A DNA stretch of 64,000 bases, taken from assembly GCA_030407505.1 (NCBI GenBank), contig JASDDH010000012.1, positions 35,417 through 99,416 on the forward strand, given 5' to 3'. This DNA comes from Planococcus sp. APC 4015. Its GTDB lineage: Bacteria > Actinomycetota > Actinomycetes > Actinomycetales > Microbacteriaceae. Positions 15,447-23,136 of this stretch are shown here, piece by piece. The notes beneath the pieces are model-generated. The model worked only from the letters and a program-made list of their open reading frames with translations. It was not told the DNA's origin and did no database searches. The position numbers and the translations under genes were made by a program. Position 1 is the stretch's first letter, and each line of letters opens with the position of its first letter.

Positions 15447-15842
15447 ATGGCACATCGCGCGAGAACGACGGCGCCCCGCCACGAAGACAAGACGTGCGCA
15501 TCATGCGGTCGTGCGATGCAGTGGCGCGCGTCGTGGGCACGCAGCTGGGACGAGGTCCGGTACTGCTCCGACGCCTGCCGGACACGCAGGGTGACGGCCC
15601 GAGACCGCGACCTGGAGCGCACGATCCTCGAGCTGCTCGCCGCGCGTGCGGCCACCTCGACCATCTGCCCTTCGGATGCGGCTCGTGCGATCGGCGGCGA
15701 GGAGTGGCGCGATCTCATGGAGCCCGCGCGTCGCGCGGCACGGCGGCTCGTCGCCGCGGGAGACGTCGAGATCACGCAGGGTGGAAAGGTCGTGGATCCG
15801 TCCACCGCGAAGGGTCCGATCCGCATCCGTCGGGCGCGGTGA
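15447..15842 (+). CDS. DUF2256-DUF3253 zinc-ribbon/winged-helix-like protein
   Basis: A 131-residue protein in two parts. The N-terminal part holds a DUF2256-like zinc knuckle, with Cys in KTCASCGRAM and YCSDACRTRR. The C-terminal part, about residues 50-131, resembles DUF3253, a small helical domain that looks like a winged helix (ERTILELLAARA, then RDLMEPARRAARRLVAAGDVEI). Both domains are of unknown function; a nucleic-acid-binding role is only a guess. The ATG at 15447 was chosen because it leaves a -10-like hexamer six bases upstream; a start five codons earlier is possible. It is convergent with the SRPBCC gene, whose stop lies six bases away. Confidence 0.72.
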   Translation: MAHRARTTAPRHEDKTCASCGRAMQWRASWARSWDEVRYCSDACRTRRVTARDRDLERTILELLAARAATSTICPSDAARAIGGEEWRDLMEPARRAARRLVAAGDVEITQGGKVVDPSTAKGPIRIRRAR

Positions 15843-15848
15843 CGGCGC

Positions 15849-16292
15849 TCAGCGCTGCGGCGGCTTCTCGAGCAGAGACGTGGCGCGGGCCAGGCCCGTG
15901 GCCAGGGTCGAGCGCACCTGCTCGGCGATCACGGGCTCGACCAGCCGCATGACACCCGTGGGCTCGGCCTTGATCGTCGCCGTCACGCGGCACCCGGCGG
16001 CATCCGCCGTGAAGCGGAATGTCGACGATGTGGCGACCGGGCCGCTGCGGCTCACGACCTCCATGACGTCGGGCCGGACGAATCGCGTCACGCGCCAGAT
16101 GAAGTCCACCTCGCGCCCCATCGCGCGCAGACGCGTGTGCACGGTGCTCCCGACCGCGAACGGAGGCGGCGAGACGAGCTCCTCCGAGATCACACTGGCG
16201 TCCCACAGCGGTCTGTTGCGCCCGTCGGTGAGGAAGTCGAAGACGTCTTCGGGCGATCGGCGGATCGAGACAGACTCGGTGACGGTGATCAC
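15849..16292 (-). CDS. SRPBCC (polyketide cyclase/START-like) family protein
   Basis: A 147-residue protein with the SRPBCC helix-grip pattern: an N-terminal strand (VTESVSIRRSPEDVFDFLTD), an RPLWD segment, then repeated beta strands and a C-terminal helix (about 125-143). The fold binds hydrophobic ligands in a deep pocket; the ligand cannot be told from sequence. A GTG start at 16292 fits, with AGGAG seven bases upstream. Longer in-frame starts would run through the tRNA gene just upstream and were rejected. Confidence 0.75.
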   Translation of the reverse strand: MITVTESVSIRRSPEDVFDFLTDGRNRPLWDASVISEELVSPPPFAVGSTVHTRLRAMGREVDFIWRVTRFVRPDVMEVVSRSGPVATSSTFRFTADAAGCRVTATIKAEPTGVMRLVEPVIAEQVRSTLATGLARATSLLEKPPQR

Positions 16293-16313
16293 GCGGCTCC
16301 TCTCGACATCGAG

Positions 16314-16396
16314 TACCGGTGGTGGGACTCGAACCCACATGCCCTCTCGGACAACCGATTTTGAGTCGGTCGCGTCTGCCATTCCGCCACACCGGC
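16314..16396 (-). tRNA. tRNA-Leu (anticodon CAA)
   Basis: An 83-base class II tRNA with a long variable arm. The acceptor stem pairs GCCGGTG with CACCGGT (one G-U pair). The anticodon stem ACCGA/TCGGT encloses CTCAAAA, giving anticodon CAA, which reads UUG. The T arm GTGGG-TTCGAGT-CCCAC is perfect and the discriminator base is A. The 3' CCA is not encoded. UUG codons are very rare in this genome, so it serves a minor codon. Confidence 0.93.
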
Positions 16397-16438
16397 GCGC
16401 GCACGACCCGTGCCGCGCTACCGCGAACGACCATACCG

Positions 16439-16444
16439 TAGGAT
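16439..16444 (+). promoter_or_regulatory. -10 element of the ANTAR regulator gene (leaderless)
   Basis: TAGGAT ends six bases before the GTG at 16451. It lies just upstream of the divergently oriented tRNA-Leu gene. Confidence 0.5.
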
Positions 16445-16450
16445 TCAAAC

Positions 16451-17071
16451 GTGACAGAGCTTGAAGAGCCCACCGCGCCGTCGGTTACCGCACCCCGTCG
16501 CGTCGTCGTCGCAGAGGATGAGTCCCTCATCCGTCTCGACATCGTCGAGATCCTCCGCGACAACGGATTCGACGTCGTCGGAGAGGCAGGAGACGGCGAG
16601 ACCGCCGTGGCACTGGCCACCGAACTCCGCCCCGATCTCGTCATCATGGACGTCAAGATGCCGCAGCTCGACGGCATCTCGGCCGCCGAGAAGCTGAGCA
16701 AGAACCACATCGCCCCCGTCGTGCTGCTGACGGCCTTCAGCCAGAAGGAGCTCGTCGAGCGGGCGAGCGAGGCAGGTGCCCTCGCCTACGTGGTGAAGCC
16801 CTTCACCCCCAACGACCTGCTGCCCGCGATCGAGATCGCGCTGGCCCGCTACGAGCAGATCATCACGCTCGAAGCCGAGGTCGCCGACATGGTCGAGCGC
16901 TTCGAGACCCGCAAGCTCGTCGACCGGGCCAAGGGCCTGCTCAACGAGAAGATGGGACTCTCCGAGCCCGAGGCCTTCCGCTGGATCCAGAAGGCGTCGA
17001 TGGACCGCCGGCTGACGATGCAGGATGTCGCGAAGGCGATCATCGAGCAGCTCGCCCCCAAGAAGGGCTGA
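16451..17071 (+). CDS. PdtaR-like response regulator with ANTAR RNA-binding domain
   Basis: A 206-residue two-component output protein. The receiver domain (about 17-130) has acidic Glu22 and Asp23, phospho-acceptor Asp67 in VIMDVKMP, and conserved Lys116 in YVVKPF. A coiled linker leads to an ANTAR domain (about 145-203; VDRAKGLLNEKMGLSEPEAFRWIQ). ANTAR proteins bind paired hexaloops in mRNA and prevent termination. It closely resembles mycobacterial PdtaR, whose kinase PdtaS is encoded separately; no kinase gene lies here. The GTG start has a TAGGAT six bases upstream, consistent with a leaderless message. Confidence 0.9.
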   Translation: MTELEEPTAPSVTAPRRVVVAEDESLIRLDIVEILRDNGFDVVGEAGDGETAVALATELRPDLVIMDVKMPQLDGISAAEKLSKNHIAPVVLLTAFSQKELVERASEAGALAYVVKPFTPNDLLPAIEIALARYEQIITLEAEVADMVERFETRKLVDRAKGLLNEKMGLSEPEAFRWIQKASMDRRLTMQDVAKAIIEQLAPKKG

Positions 17072-17082
17072 CGCTTCGACAG

Positions 17083-17141
17083 GCTCAGCGACCACGAGGT
17101 GACGCTCAGCGACCGCGAGGTGACACTCCGCGAACAGCGAG
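17083..17141 (+). repeat. 21-bp tandem repeat downstream of the ANTAR regulator
   Basis: Two adjacent 21-bp units, 17083-17103 and 17104-17124, differ at one base; a degenerate third unit follows to about 17141. Each begins GCTCAGCGACC, preceded at the first copy by CTTCGACAG. Related 21-bp units occur at 63441-63524. Confidence 0.75.
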
Positions 17142-17146
17142 TCGAT

Positions 17147-17176
17147 GAGAACGGGATGCCGCGGCATCCCGTTCTC
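17147..17176 (+). terminator. Bidirectional hairpin between the ANTAR regulator and thioesterase genes
   Basis: A perfect 14-bp inverted repeat (17147-17160 with 17163-17176) with a two-base centre, sitting between convergent genes. It abuts the thioesterase stop codon at 17177 and can serve both strands. Confidence 0.75.
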
Positions 17177-17608
17177 TCATTTCTGCGGCAGGTCGCGCAC
17201 CATGTTCGTGATGCGCACGGTCGAGCAGCGCCGGCCCTGATCGTCGGTGATGACGATCTCGTGCACCGTCATACTGCGTCCGAGGTGGATCGGCGTGCAC
17301 ACGCCGGTCACGATGCCCGACGTGGCAGAACGCGTGTGCGTGGCATTGATGTCGACGCCCACCGCCAGACGACCGGGCCCGGCGTGCAGATTGGCCGCCA
17401 TGGAGCCGAGGGATTCGCCCAGCACGACATAGGCGCCGCCGTGCAGGAGTCCGACGGGCTGCGTGTTGCCTTCGACGGGCATCGTCGCGACGCAGCGCTC
17501 GATCGTGAACTCGGTGAACTCCATGCCCATCTTCTCGGCGAGAGCGCCCATTCCGCGCTTCTCGGCCCAGTCCAGACCGGCGGCGTCGGTGGGGGAAGGC
17601 ACGCTCAT
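17177..17608 (-). CDS. PaaI-type hotdog-fold thioesterase
   Basis: A 143-residue single hotdog domain. It has the PaaI-family segment QPVGLLHGGAYVVLGESLGSMAAN (His-Gly-Gly with the following catalytic acid) and the strand VGVDINATHTRS. Members hydrolyse acyl-CoA thioesters; the substrate cannot be read from sequence. The ATG at 17608 gives a product of family length; starts further upstream would run into the polA promoter. The gene is divergent from polA with 44 bases between starts. Confidence 0.85.
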   Translation of the reverse strand: MSVPSPTDAAGLDWAEKRGMGALAEKMGMEFTEFTIERCVATMPVEGNTQPVGLLHGGAYVVLGESLGSMAANLHAGPGRLAVGVDINATHTRSATSGIVTGVCTPIHLGRSMTVHEIVITDDQGRRCSTVRITNMVRDLPQK

Positions 17609-17640
17609 GGGACTCGCTCTCGAGTGTCGGATACCGCGTC

Positions 17641-17646
17641 TAAACT
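17641..17646 (+). promoter_or_regulatory. -10 element of polA (leaderless)
   Basis: TAAACT ends six bases before the polA GTG. No -35 box is evident. Confidence 0.5.
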
Positions 17647-17652
17647 CGCAGG

Positions 17653-20292
17653 GTGACGGACTCCGCAAAGCCTACCCTCCTCGTCGTCGACGGCCATTCG
17701 CTGGCCTATCGGGCATTCTTCGCCCTCCCCGTCGACAACTTCACGACGAAGGACGGTCAGCACACGAACGGCATCTACGGCTTCCTTGCGATGCTGATCA
17801 ACCTGATCAAGGCTGAGAAGCCCACCCATCTCGCGGTGGCCTTCGACACGTCTCGGCAGTCGTTCCGCACGCGGGAGTACAGCGAGTACAAGGCCAACCG
17901 GTCCGAGAGCCCGTCCGAGTTCAAGGGGCAGATCCCGCTCCTGCAGGAATGCCTCGCGGCGATGAGCATCACGGTCATCGCGAAAGAGGACTTCGAGGCC
18001 GACGACATCCTCGCGACGCTCGCGACGCAGGGCGCCGCACAGGGATTCGACGTGCTCGTGTGCTCGGGCGACCGCGACACCATCCAGCTCGTGAACGACG
18101 ACGTCACTCTGCTCTACCCGAACGTGCAGGGCGTCTCGCAGCTGAAGCGGTACGACCGGGATGCCGTGATCGAGCGCTACGGCGTGCCGCCCGAGCAGTA
18201 CCCCGACATCGCCGCACTCGTCGGCGAGACGAGCGACAACCTGCCGGGCGTCCCCAAGGTGGGGGAGAAGACGGCCGTCAAGTGGCTCACGCAGTTCGGC
18301 ACCCTCGACGCGCTGATCGAGGGGGCCGACCAGATCAAGGGCGTCGTGGGCGGCAACCTGCGCGATCACATCGACGACGTGCGCCGCAACCGCGTCCTCA
18401 ACCGCCTGCTCACCGATGTCGAGCTTCCGGTCGGGCCGCACGATCTCGAAGTGCAGCCGATGGACGCGCAGGCCGTGCGCGACATCTTCGCCCGTCTCGA
18501 GTTCAAGACCCTGATCCCGCGCGTCGCCGAACTCGCCGGCATCGAGCAGCAGATGGCGGCGGTGAGCTCGGCGGCCGCCCTGCTCGCCCCCGTCCCGACC
18601 GAGCCGTCGCCCGCAGACCTCGAGTCGTGGCTCGCACAGGCAGACGGCGAGGTCGGCGTCACCCTGACGTCTGAGGGCGGCCTGCCTCGCCGCATCGGTC
18701 TGGCCACCGCCGGCGCGGCCGTCGAAGCCCCGTGGTCGCCCGAGTGCGCCGCCGTCCTCGGCGCCTGGCTCGCGTCCGACGCCCCCAAGGTCTTCAGCGA
18801 CGCCAAGACGCAGGTCAAGGCGCTGCGACGCGCCGGGGTGCGACTGGGCGGGCTCGCATTCGACACGATCGTCGCGGGCTGGCTGTTGCGGCCGAGCTTC
18901 CCCGACAAGAATCTCGCCGACCTCGTCGACCGCTACCTCGATGAGAAGCTGCCCGAAGCCGACCCGACGCAGCTGGTGCCCGAGACCGAGGGCGCGACCC
19001 CCGGTCAGCTGTCGTGGTACACCCTGCGCGTCGCCGAGGCCATCCGCGGCGAGCTCGCCGACAGCGTCTCGACGGTGCTCACCGACATCGAGCTGCCGAC
19101 GCTGCTGACGCTCGCCGACATGGAACTCGCCGGCGTCTCGGTCTCGCACGACAAGCTGTCGGGCTTCTCGCTCGAACTCGCATCCCGCGCCGACGCCATC
19201 GCGCAGGAGGCGTATGCGACGATCGGGCGCGAGGTGAACCTCGGGTCCCCGAAGCAGCTGCAGGAAGTGCTTTTCGAAGAGCTGCAGCTTCCCAAGACAC
19301 GCAAGACGAAGACGGGCTACTCGACGGATGCCGCGGTGCTCGCCGATCTGCAGGACAGCAGCCCGCACCCGTTCCTCGACCAGCTGCTGCGGCACCGCGA
19401 GGCGACGAAGCTGCGTCAGATCATCGAATCGCTCGACGCCGCGATCGGCCCCGACGGCCGCATCCGCACCACCTACGTGCAGACGGGCAGTCAGACCGGG
19501 CGCCTGTCGTCCACCGATCCCAATCTGCAGAACATCCCGATCCGCAACGAAGAGAGCCGCCGCATCCGCTCGGCCTTCGAGGTCGGCACCAGCTACGACA
19601 CCCTGCTCACCGCCGACTACTCGCAGATCGAGATGCGCATCATGGCGCACCTCTCCGAAGACCCGGGTCTGGTCGAGGCCTTCAACTCGGGCGAAGACCT
19701 GCACCGCTTCGTCGGCGCGCGCGTCTTCGGTGTCGAGCCCTCCGACGTGACGCCGCAGATGCGCACCAAGGTCAAGGCCATGTCGTACGGGCTCGTGTAC
19801 GGGCTGTCGGCCTTCGGGCTCTCCAAGCAGCTGCGCATCGAGCAGTCCGAGGCGAAGCAGCTGATGATGGAGTACTTCGCGAGGTTCGGCGCGGTGCGCG
19901 ACTACCTGCGCTCGTCGGTCGAACAGGCGCGCATCGACGGCTACACCGAGACGATCTTCGGCCGTCGTCGCCCGTTCCCCGACCTCGCGAGCCCGAACCG
20001 CGTGCTGCGCGAGAACGCCGAACGCGCCGCGCTGAACGCCCCCATCCAGGGCAGCGCCGCCGACATCATGAAGATCGCGCTCTTCCACATCCACCAGGAG
20101 TTCACCGTCGAGGGTCTCGCCTCGCGCGTTCTCATGCAGATCCACGACGAGCTCGTCGTCGAGGTGGCGCCGGGGGAGTGGAGCGTCGTCGAGCGCATCG
20201 TGCGCGAGCGCATGGGCGATGCCGCGCAGCTCACCGTGCCGCTCGATGTGCAGATCGGCCGCGGCGCGGATTGGAACGAGGCGGGGCACTGA
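17653..20292 (+). CDS. polA: DNA polymerase I
   Basis: PolA fills gaps in repair and removes Okazaki primers. The 879-residue product has a 5'-3' nuclease domain (about 5-290; VVDGHSLAYRAFFA, DDILATLA, GETSDNLPGVPKVGEKTA). A 3'-5' exonuclease-like domain (about 310-480) lacks the catalytic acids, so proofreading is unlikely. The polymerase domain has Asp655 in motif A (TADYSQIEMR), the O helix with Arg704, Lys708 and Tyr712, and Asp832 in motif C (QIHDELVVEV). Tyr712 stands where E. coli has Phe762; mycobacterial PolA also has Tyr there. The GTG start has a TAAACT six bases upstream. Confidence 0.97.
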   Translation: MTDSAKPTLLVVDGHSLAYRAFFALPVDNFTTKDGQHTNGIYGFLAMLINLIKAEKPTHLAVAFDTSRQSFRTREYSEYKANRSESPSEFKGQIPLLQECLAAMSITVIAKEDFEADDILATLATQGAAQGFDVLVCSGDRDTIQLVNDDVTLLYPNVQGVSQLKRYDRDAVIERYGVPPEQYPDIAALVGETSDNLPGVPKVGEKTAVKWLTQFGTLDALIEGADQIKGVVGGNLRDHIDDVRRNRVLNRLLTDVELPVGPHDLEVQPMDAQAVRDIFARLEFKTLIPRVAELAGIEQQMAAVSSAAALLAPVPTEPSPADLESWLAQADGEVGVTLTSEGGLPRRIGLATAGAAVEAPWSPECAAVLGAWLASDAPKVFSDAKTQVKALRRAGVRLGGLAFDTIVAGWLLRPSFPDKNLADLVDRYLDEKLPEADPTQLVPETEGATPGQLSWYTLRVAEAIRGELADSVSTVLTDIELPTLLTLADMELAGVSVSHDKLSGFSLELASRADAIAQEAYATIGREVNLGSPKQLQEVLFEELQLPKTRKTKTGYSTDAAVLADLQDSSPHPFLDQLLRHREATKLRQIIESLDAAIGPDGRIRTTYVQTGSQTGRLSSTDPNLQNIPIRNEESRRIRSAFEVGTSYDTLLTADYSQIEMRIMAHLSEDPGLVEAFNSGEDLHRFVGARVFGVEPSDVTPQMRTKVKAMSYGLVYGLSAFGLSKQLRIEQSEAKQLMMEYFARFGAVRDYLRSSVEQARIDGYTETIFGRRRPFPDLASPNRVLRENAERAALNAPIQGSAADIMKIALFHIHQEFTVEGLASRVLMQIHDELVVEVAPGEWSVVERIVRERMGDAAQLTVPLDVQIGRGADWNEAGH

Positions 20293-20320
20293 CCCGTTTG
20301 TGAGGCCGCGGGCCGGTGCC

Positions 20321-20326
20321 TAGGCT
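20321..20326 (+). promoter_or_regulatory. -10 element of the DUF885 peptidase gene
   Basis: TAGGCT ends seven bases before the ATG at 20334, one base more than at the other leaderless genes here. Confidence 0.45.
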
Positions 20327-20333
20327 CATCATC

Positions 20334-22007
20334 ATGACTGATTCACCCCGCACGCCCACGCCGATAGACACGATCGCCGACGCCTGGGTCGACACGCTGG
20401 CCGAACTCGATCCGTCGCTGGCGACGTACATCGGGCGGTTCGAGTACAACGACCGCTTCGGTGATTTCTCTCCCGCCGGTCACGAGCGTCTCGCGGCCGA
20501 GGCGCGGGCCACCCTCTCGGCCCTCGAGGACGCACAGGCCGTCGACGCGATCGACGCCGTCACGAAAGAGGACTTGTCCCGTGAATTGAGCCTCTCGATC
20601 GAGATGCACGCCGCGGACGCCCCCCTGCGCGACCTCAACGTCATCGCGTCGCCGGCGCAGGAGATCCGACAGGCCTTCGATCTCATGCCCACCGGCACGG
20701 TCGAGGACTGGTCCGTCGTCTCTACGCGACTCAGCGCGGTGTCGGGTGCCATCGACGGCTACATCGAGACGCTGCGCGCAGGCATCGCGAAGGGCGTCGT
20801 GCCCGCCCGTCGGCAGGTGACCGAGACCGTCACGCAGATCGGGCGCTACACCGCCGACAACGGCTTCTTCGCGGAGTTCACCGCAGAGGCAGCACCTGAT
20901 GAGGGCCAGCTCCCGGCATCCCTCGCGCGCGATCTCGCGGCGAACGCCAACGCAGCCCGGGTGGCGTACGACCAGCTCGCGCAGTTCCTGACGAAAGAGC
21001 TGGCGCCGGTCGCGTCCGAGAAGGATGCCGTCGGCCGCGAGCTGTACGCCCTGCACTCCCGACGGTTCCTCGGCGCGACGATCGACCTCGACGAGACGTA
21101 CGACTGGGGCGTCGAGGAGCTCGCGCGCATGGTCGCCGAGCAGACCGAGATCGCGAACGAGATCCTTCCCGGGTCGACGGTCGAAGAAGCGGTCGCGTTC
21201 CTCGAGAAGGATCCGAGCCGCAAGCTGCACGGCACCGACGCCCTGCAGAAGTGGATGCAGGAGACCAGCGACCGCGCGGTGGAGGAGCTCGGCCGCTCGC
21301 ACTTCGACATCGCCGAGCCGATCCGCCGTCTCGAGTGCATGATCGCGCCGACCAAGGAAGGCGGGATCTACTACACCGGTCCCACCGACGACTTCTCGCG
21401 CCCGGGTCGCATGTGGTGGTCCGTTCCCGAGGGTGTGACCGAGTTCGACACGTGGCGCGAACTCACGACGGTCTACCACGAGGGCATCCCGGGGCATCAC
21501 CTGCAGATCGCGCAGGCGGTCTACAACCGCGCGCAGCTCAATTCGTGGCGACGTCTGCTCGGCGGCACCTCGGGCCATGCCGAGGGCTGGGCGCTCTACG
21601 CCGAGCGCCTCATGCAGCAGCTCGGCTACCTGGACGACCCTGCCGATCGCCTGGGCATGCTCGACGGTCAGCGCATGCGAGCAGCGCGCGTCGTGCTCGA
21701 CATCGGCGTGCACCTCGAGAAGCCGCGTCCCGACGGCACCGGCACGTGGGACCACGACTACGCGCTCGACTTCATGCGCAAGAACGTCAACATGTCCGAC
21801 GAGTTCGTGCAGTTCGAAGTGAACCGCTACCTGGGCTGGCCGGGCCAGGCGCCGGCGTACAAGGTCGGCCAGCGCATCTGGGAGCAGCTGCGGGACGATG
21901 TTCAGCAGCGCGAGGGCGCGGCGTTCGACATCAAGGCGTTCCACAAGCGTGCGCTCGACGTCGGCGGCGTCGGGCTCGACACCCTGCGTTCGGCGCTCGC
22001 GAAGTGA
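20334..22007 (+). CDS. DUF885 family metallopeptidase-like protein
   Basis: A 557-residue, mainly helical DUF885 protein. It has the zinc-peptidase-like motif HEGIPGHH at residues 382-389, followed about 27 residues later by a conserved SGHAEGWALYAERL segment that supplies the third ligand. The family is likely to be peptidases, but substrates are largely unknown. There is no signal peptide or transmembrane segment, so it should be cytosolic. No ribosome binding site precedes the ATG; TAGGCT seven bases upstream suggests a leaderless mRNA. It follows polA by 41 bases but probably has its own promoter. Confidence 0.87.
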   Translation: MTDSPRTPTPIDTIADAWVDTLAELDPSLATYIGRFEYNDRFGDFSPAGHERLAAEARATLSALEDAQAVDAIDAVTKEDLSRELSLSIEMHAADAPLRDLNVIASPAQEIRQAFDLMPTGTVEDWSVVSTRLSAVSGAIDGYIETLRAGIAKGVVPARRQVTETVTQIGRYTADNGFFAEFTAEAAPDEGQLPASLARDLAANANAARVAYDQLAQFLTKELAPVASEKDAVGRELYALHSRRFLGATIDLDETYDWGVEELARMVAEQTEIANEILPGSTVEEAVAFLEKDPSRKLHGTDALQKWMQETSDRAVEELGRSHFDIAEPIRRLECMIAPTKEGGIYYTGPTDDFSRPGRMWWSVPEGVTEFDTWRELTTVYHEGIPGHHLQIAQAVYNRAQLNSWRRLLGGTSGHAEGWALYAERLMQQLGYLDDPADRLGMLDGQRMRAARVVLDIGVHLEKPRPDGTGTWDHDYALDFMRKNVNMSDEFVQFEVNRYLGWPGQAPAYKVGQRIWEQLRDDVQQREGAAFDIKAFHKRALDVGGVGLDTLRSALAK

Positions 22008-22010
22008 AGT

Positions 22011-22038
22011 CCGGGGCGCGGGAATGCCCGCGCCCCGG
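22011..22038 (+). terminator. Hairpin after the DUF885 gene
   Basis: A perfect 12-bp GC-rich stem (22011-22022 with 22027-22038) with an AATG loop, three bases after the stop codon. No T tract follows. Confidence 0.7.
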
Positions 22039-22049
22039 CATCCGTTCCT

Positions 22050-22061
22050 ATTCACATGAAT
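22050..22061. promoter_or_regulatory. Operator-like inverted repeat upstream of the LLM oxidoreductase
   Basis: ATTCA-CA-TGAAT lies 14 bases before the start codon of the next gene. It is unusually AT-rich for this genome and could bind a dimeric regulator. No regulator gene is adjacent. Confidence 0.3.
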
Positions 22062-22075
22062 GAAATGGGAGTGTC

Positions 22076-23107
22076 ATGAGCGCTGACGTCGAACTCGGAC
22101 TGGACACGTTCGGAGACATCACCGTGGACGCCTCGGGCGCACGCCTGAGCGACGCCGAGACGATCCGCAACGTCGTCGCGCAGGCGAAGCTGGCCGACGA
22201 GGTCGGACTGGCGTTCTTCGGTGTGGGGGAGCATCACCGCCGGGAGTTCGCCGTCTCGAGCCCCGAGATCGTCCTGGCCGCTGCCGCATCCGTCACCGAG
22301 AAGATCCATCTCGGCACGTCGGTGACGGTGCTCTCGAGCGACGACCCCGTGCGGCTCTACGAGCGCTTCGCGACCCTCGACGCCGTATCGAACGGCCGCG
22401 CCGAGGTGACGCTCGGCCGGGGGTCGTTCATCGAGTCCTTCCCGCTGTTCGGCTACGACCTGCACGACTACGAAGTGCTGTTCGAAGAGAAGCTCGACCT
22501 GTTCTCGCAGCTGATCGCCGAGAAGCCCGTCACGTGGCAGGGGACGACCCGTGCGTCGCTCGACCGCGCAGACGTGTTCCCGAAGACCGAAGGCGGTCTC
22601 AAGGCGTGGGTGGGGGTCGGCGGTTCGCCGGAATCGGTCGTGCGCACCGCCCGTTACGGGTACGGGCTCATGCTCGCGATCATCGGCGGGTCCGCCGATC
22701 GCTTCCGTCCCTACGTCGACCTGTACCACCGCTCGCTCGAGTCTTTCGGGCACGCGACGCTCCCGGTCGGCGTGCACTCGCCCGGACACATCGCCGACAC
22801 CGACCAGCAGGCGTGGGACGAGGCCTACCCGGGCTTCGAGGCGCTCAACAACACGATCGGCCGGGAACGCGGCTGGCCGGCCTACAACCGACTGCGCTTC
22901 CAGCACGACGTCGGCCCCGAGGGCTCCGTGTACGCCGGCTCACCCGAGACCGTCGCCCGCAAGATCGCCGACACGGTGCGGGTGCTCGGCCTGCAGCGCT
23001 TCGACATGAAGTTCTCGACCGGAACGCTCTCGCACGAGAAGATGATGCGCTCGATCGAGCTGTACGGCACCGAGGTCGCACCGCGGGTGCGCGACCTGCT
23101 GTCCTGA
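22076..23107 (+). CDS. LLM class flavin-dependent oxidoreductase
   Basis: A 343-residue protein of the bacterial luciferase-like (LLM) fold, a TIM barrel that uses FMN or F420. Typical segments are the start VELGLDTFGD, GVGEHHRREFAVSSPEIVLAA, VLSSDDPVRLYERFATLD and GRAEVTLGRGSFIESFPLFG. These match the subgroup of putative alkanal-type monooxygenases found as single genes in actinobacteria. The substrate is unknown. The ATG has TGGGAG five bases upstream. The MFS gene that follows carries its own promoter hexamer, so the two are probably separate units. Confidence 0.88.
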   Translation: MSADVELGLDTFGDITVDASGARLSDAETIRNVVAQAKLADEVGLAFFGVGEHHRREFAVSSPEIVLAAAASVTEKIHLGTSVTVLSSDDPVRLYERFATLDAVSNGRAEVTLGRGSFIESFPLFGYDLHDYEVLFEEKLDLFSQLIAEKPVTWQGTTRASLDRADVFPKTEGGLKAWVGVGGSPESVVRTARYGYGLMLAIIGGSADRFRPYVDLYHRSLESFGHATLPVGVHSPGHIADTDQQAWDEAYPGFEALNNTIGRERGWPAYNRLRFQHDVGPEGSVYAGSPETVARKIADTVRVLGLQRFDMKFSTGTLSHEKMMRSIELYGTEVAPRVRDLLS

Positions 23108-23124
23108 AGGCGCGGCGGCATCCG

Positions 23125-23130
23125 TAGCAT
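23125..23130 (+). promoter_or_regulatory. -10 element of the MFS gene at 23137 (leaderless)
   Basis: TAGCAT ends six bases before the ATG at 23137. Confidence 0.45.
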
Positions 23131-23136
23131 GGCGAT

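Noticed and set aside
16293..16448. N-terminal extension of the SRPBCC gene
   Set aside because: In-frame upstream codons run through the tRNA-Leu(CAA) gene; the GTG at 16292 with AGGAG is the sound start.
17605..20289. An 894-codon minus-strand open frame opposite polA
   Set aside because: The plus strand encodes all DNA polymerase I motifs; the antisense product resembles no protein and arises from codon bias.
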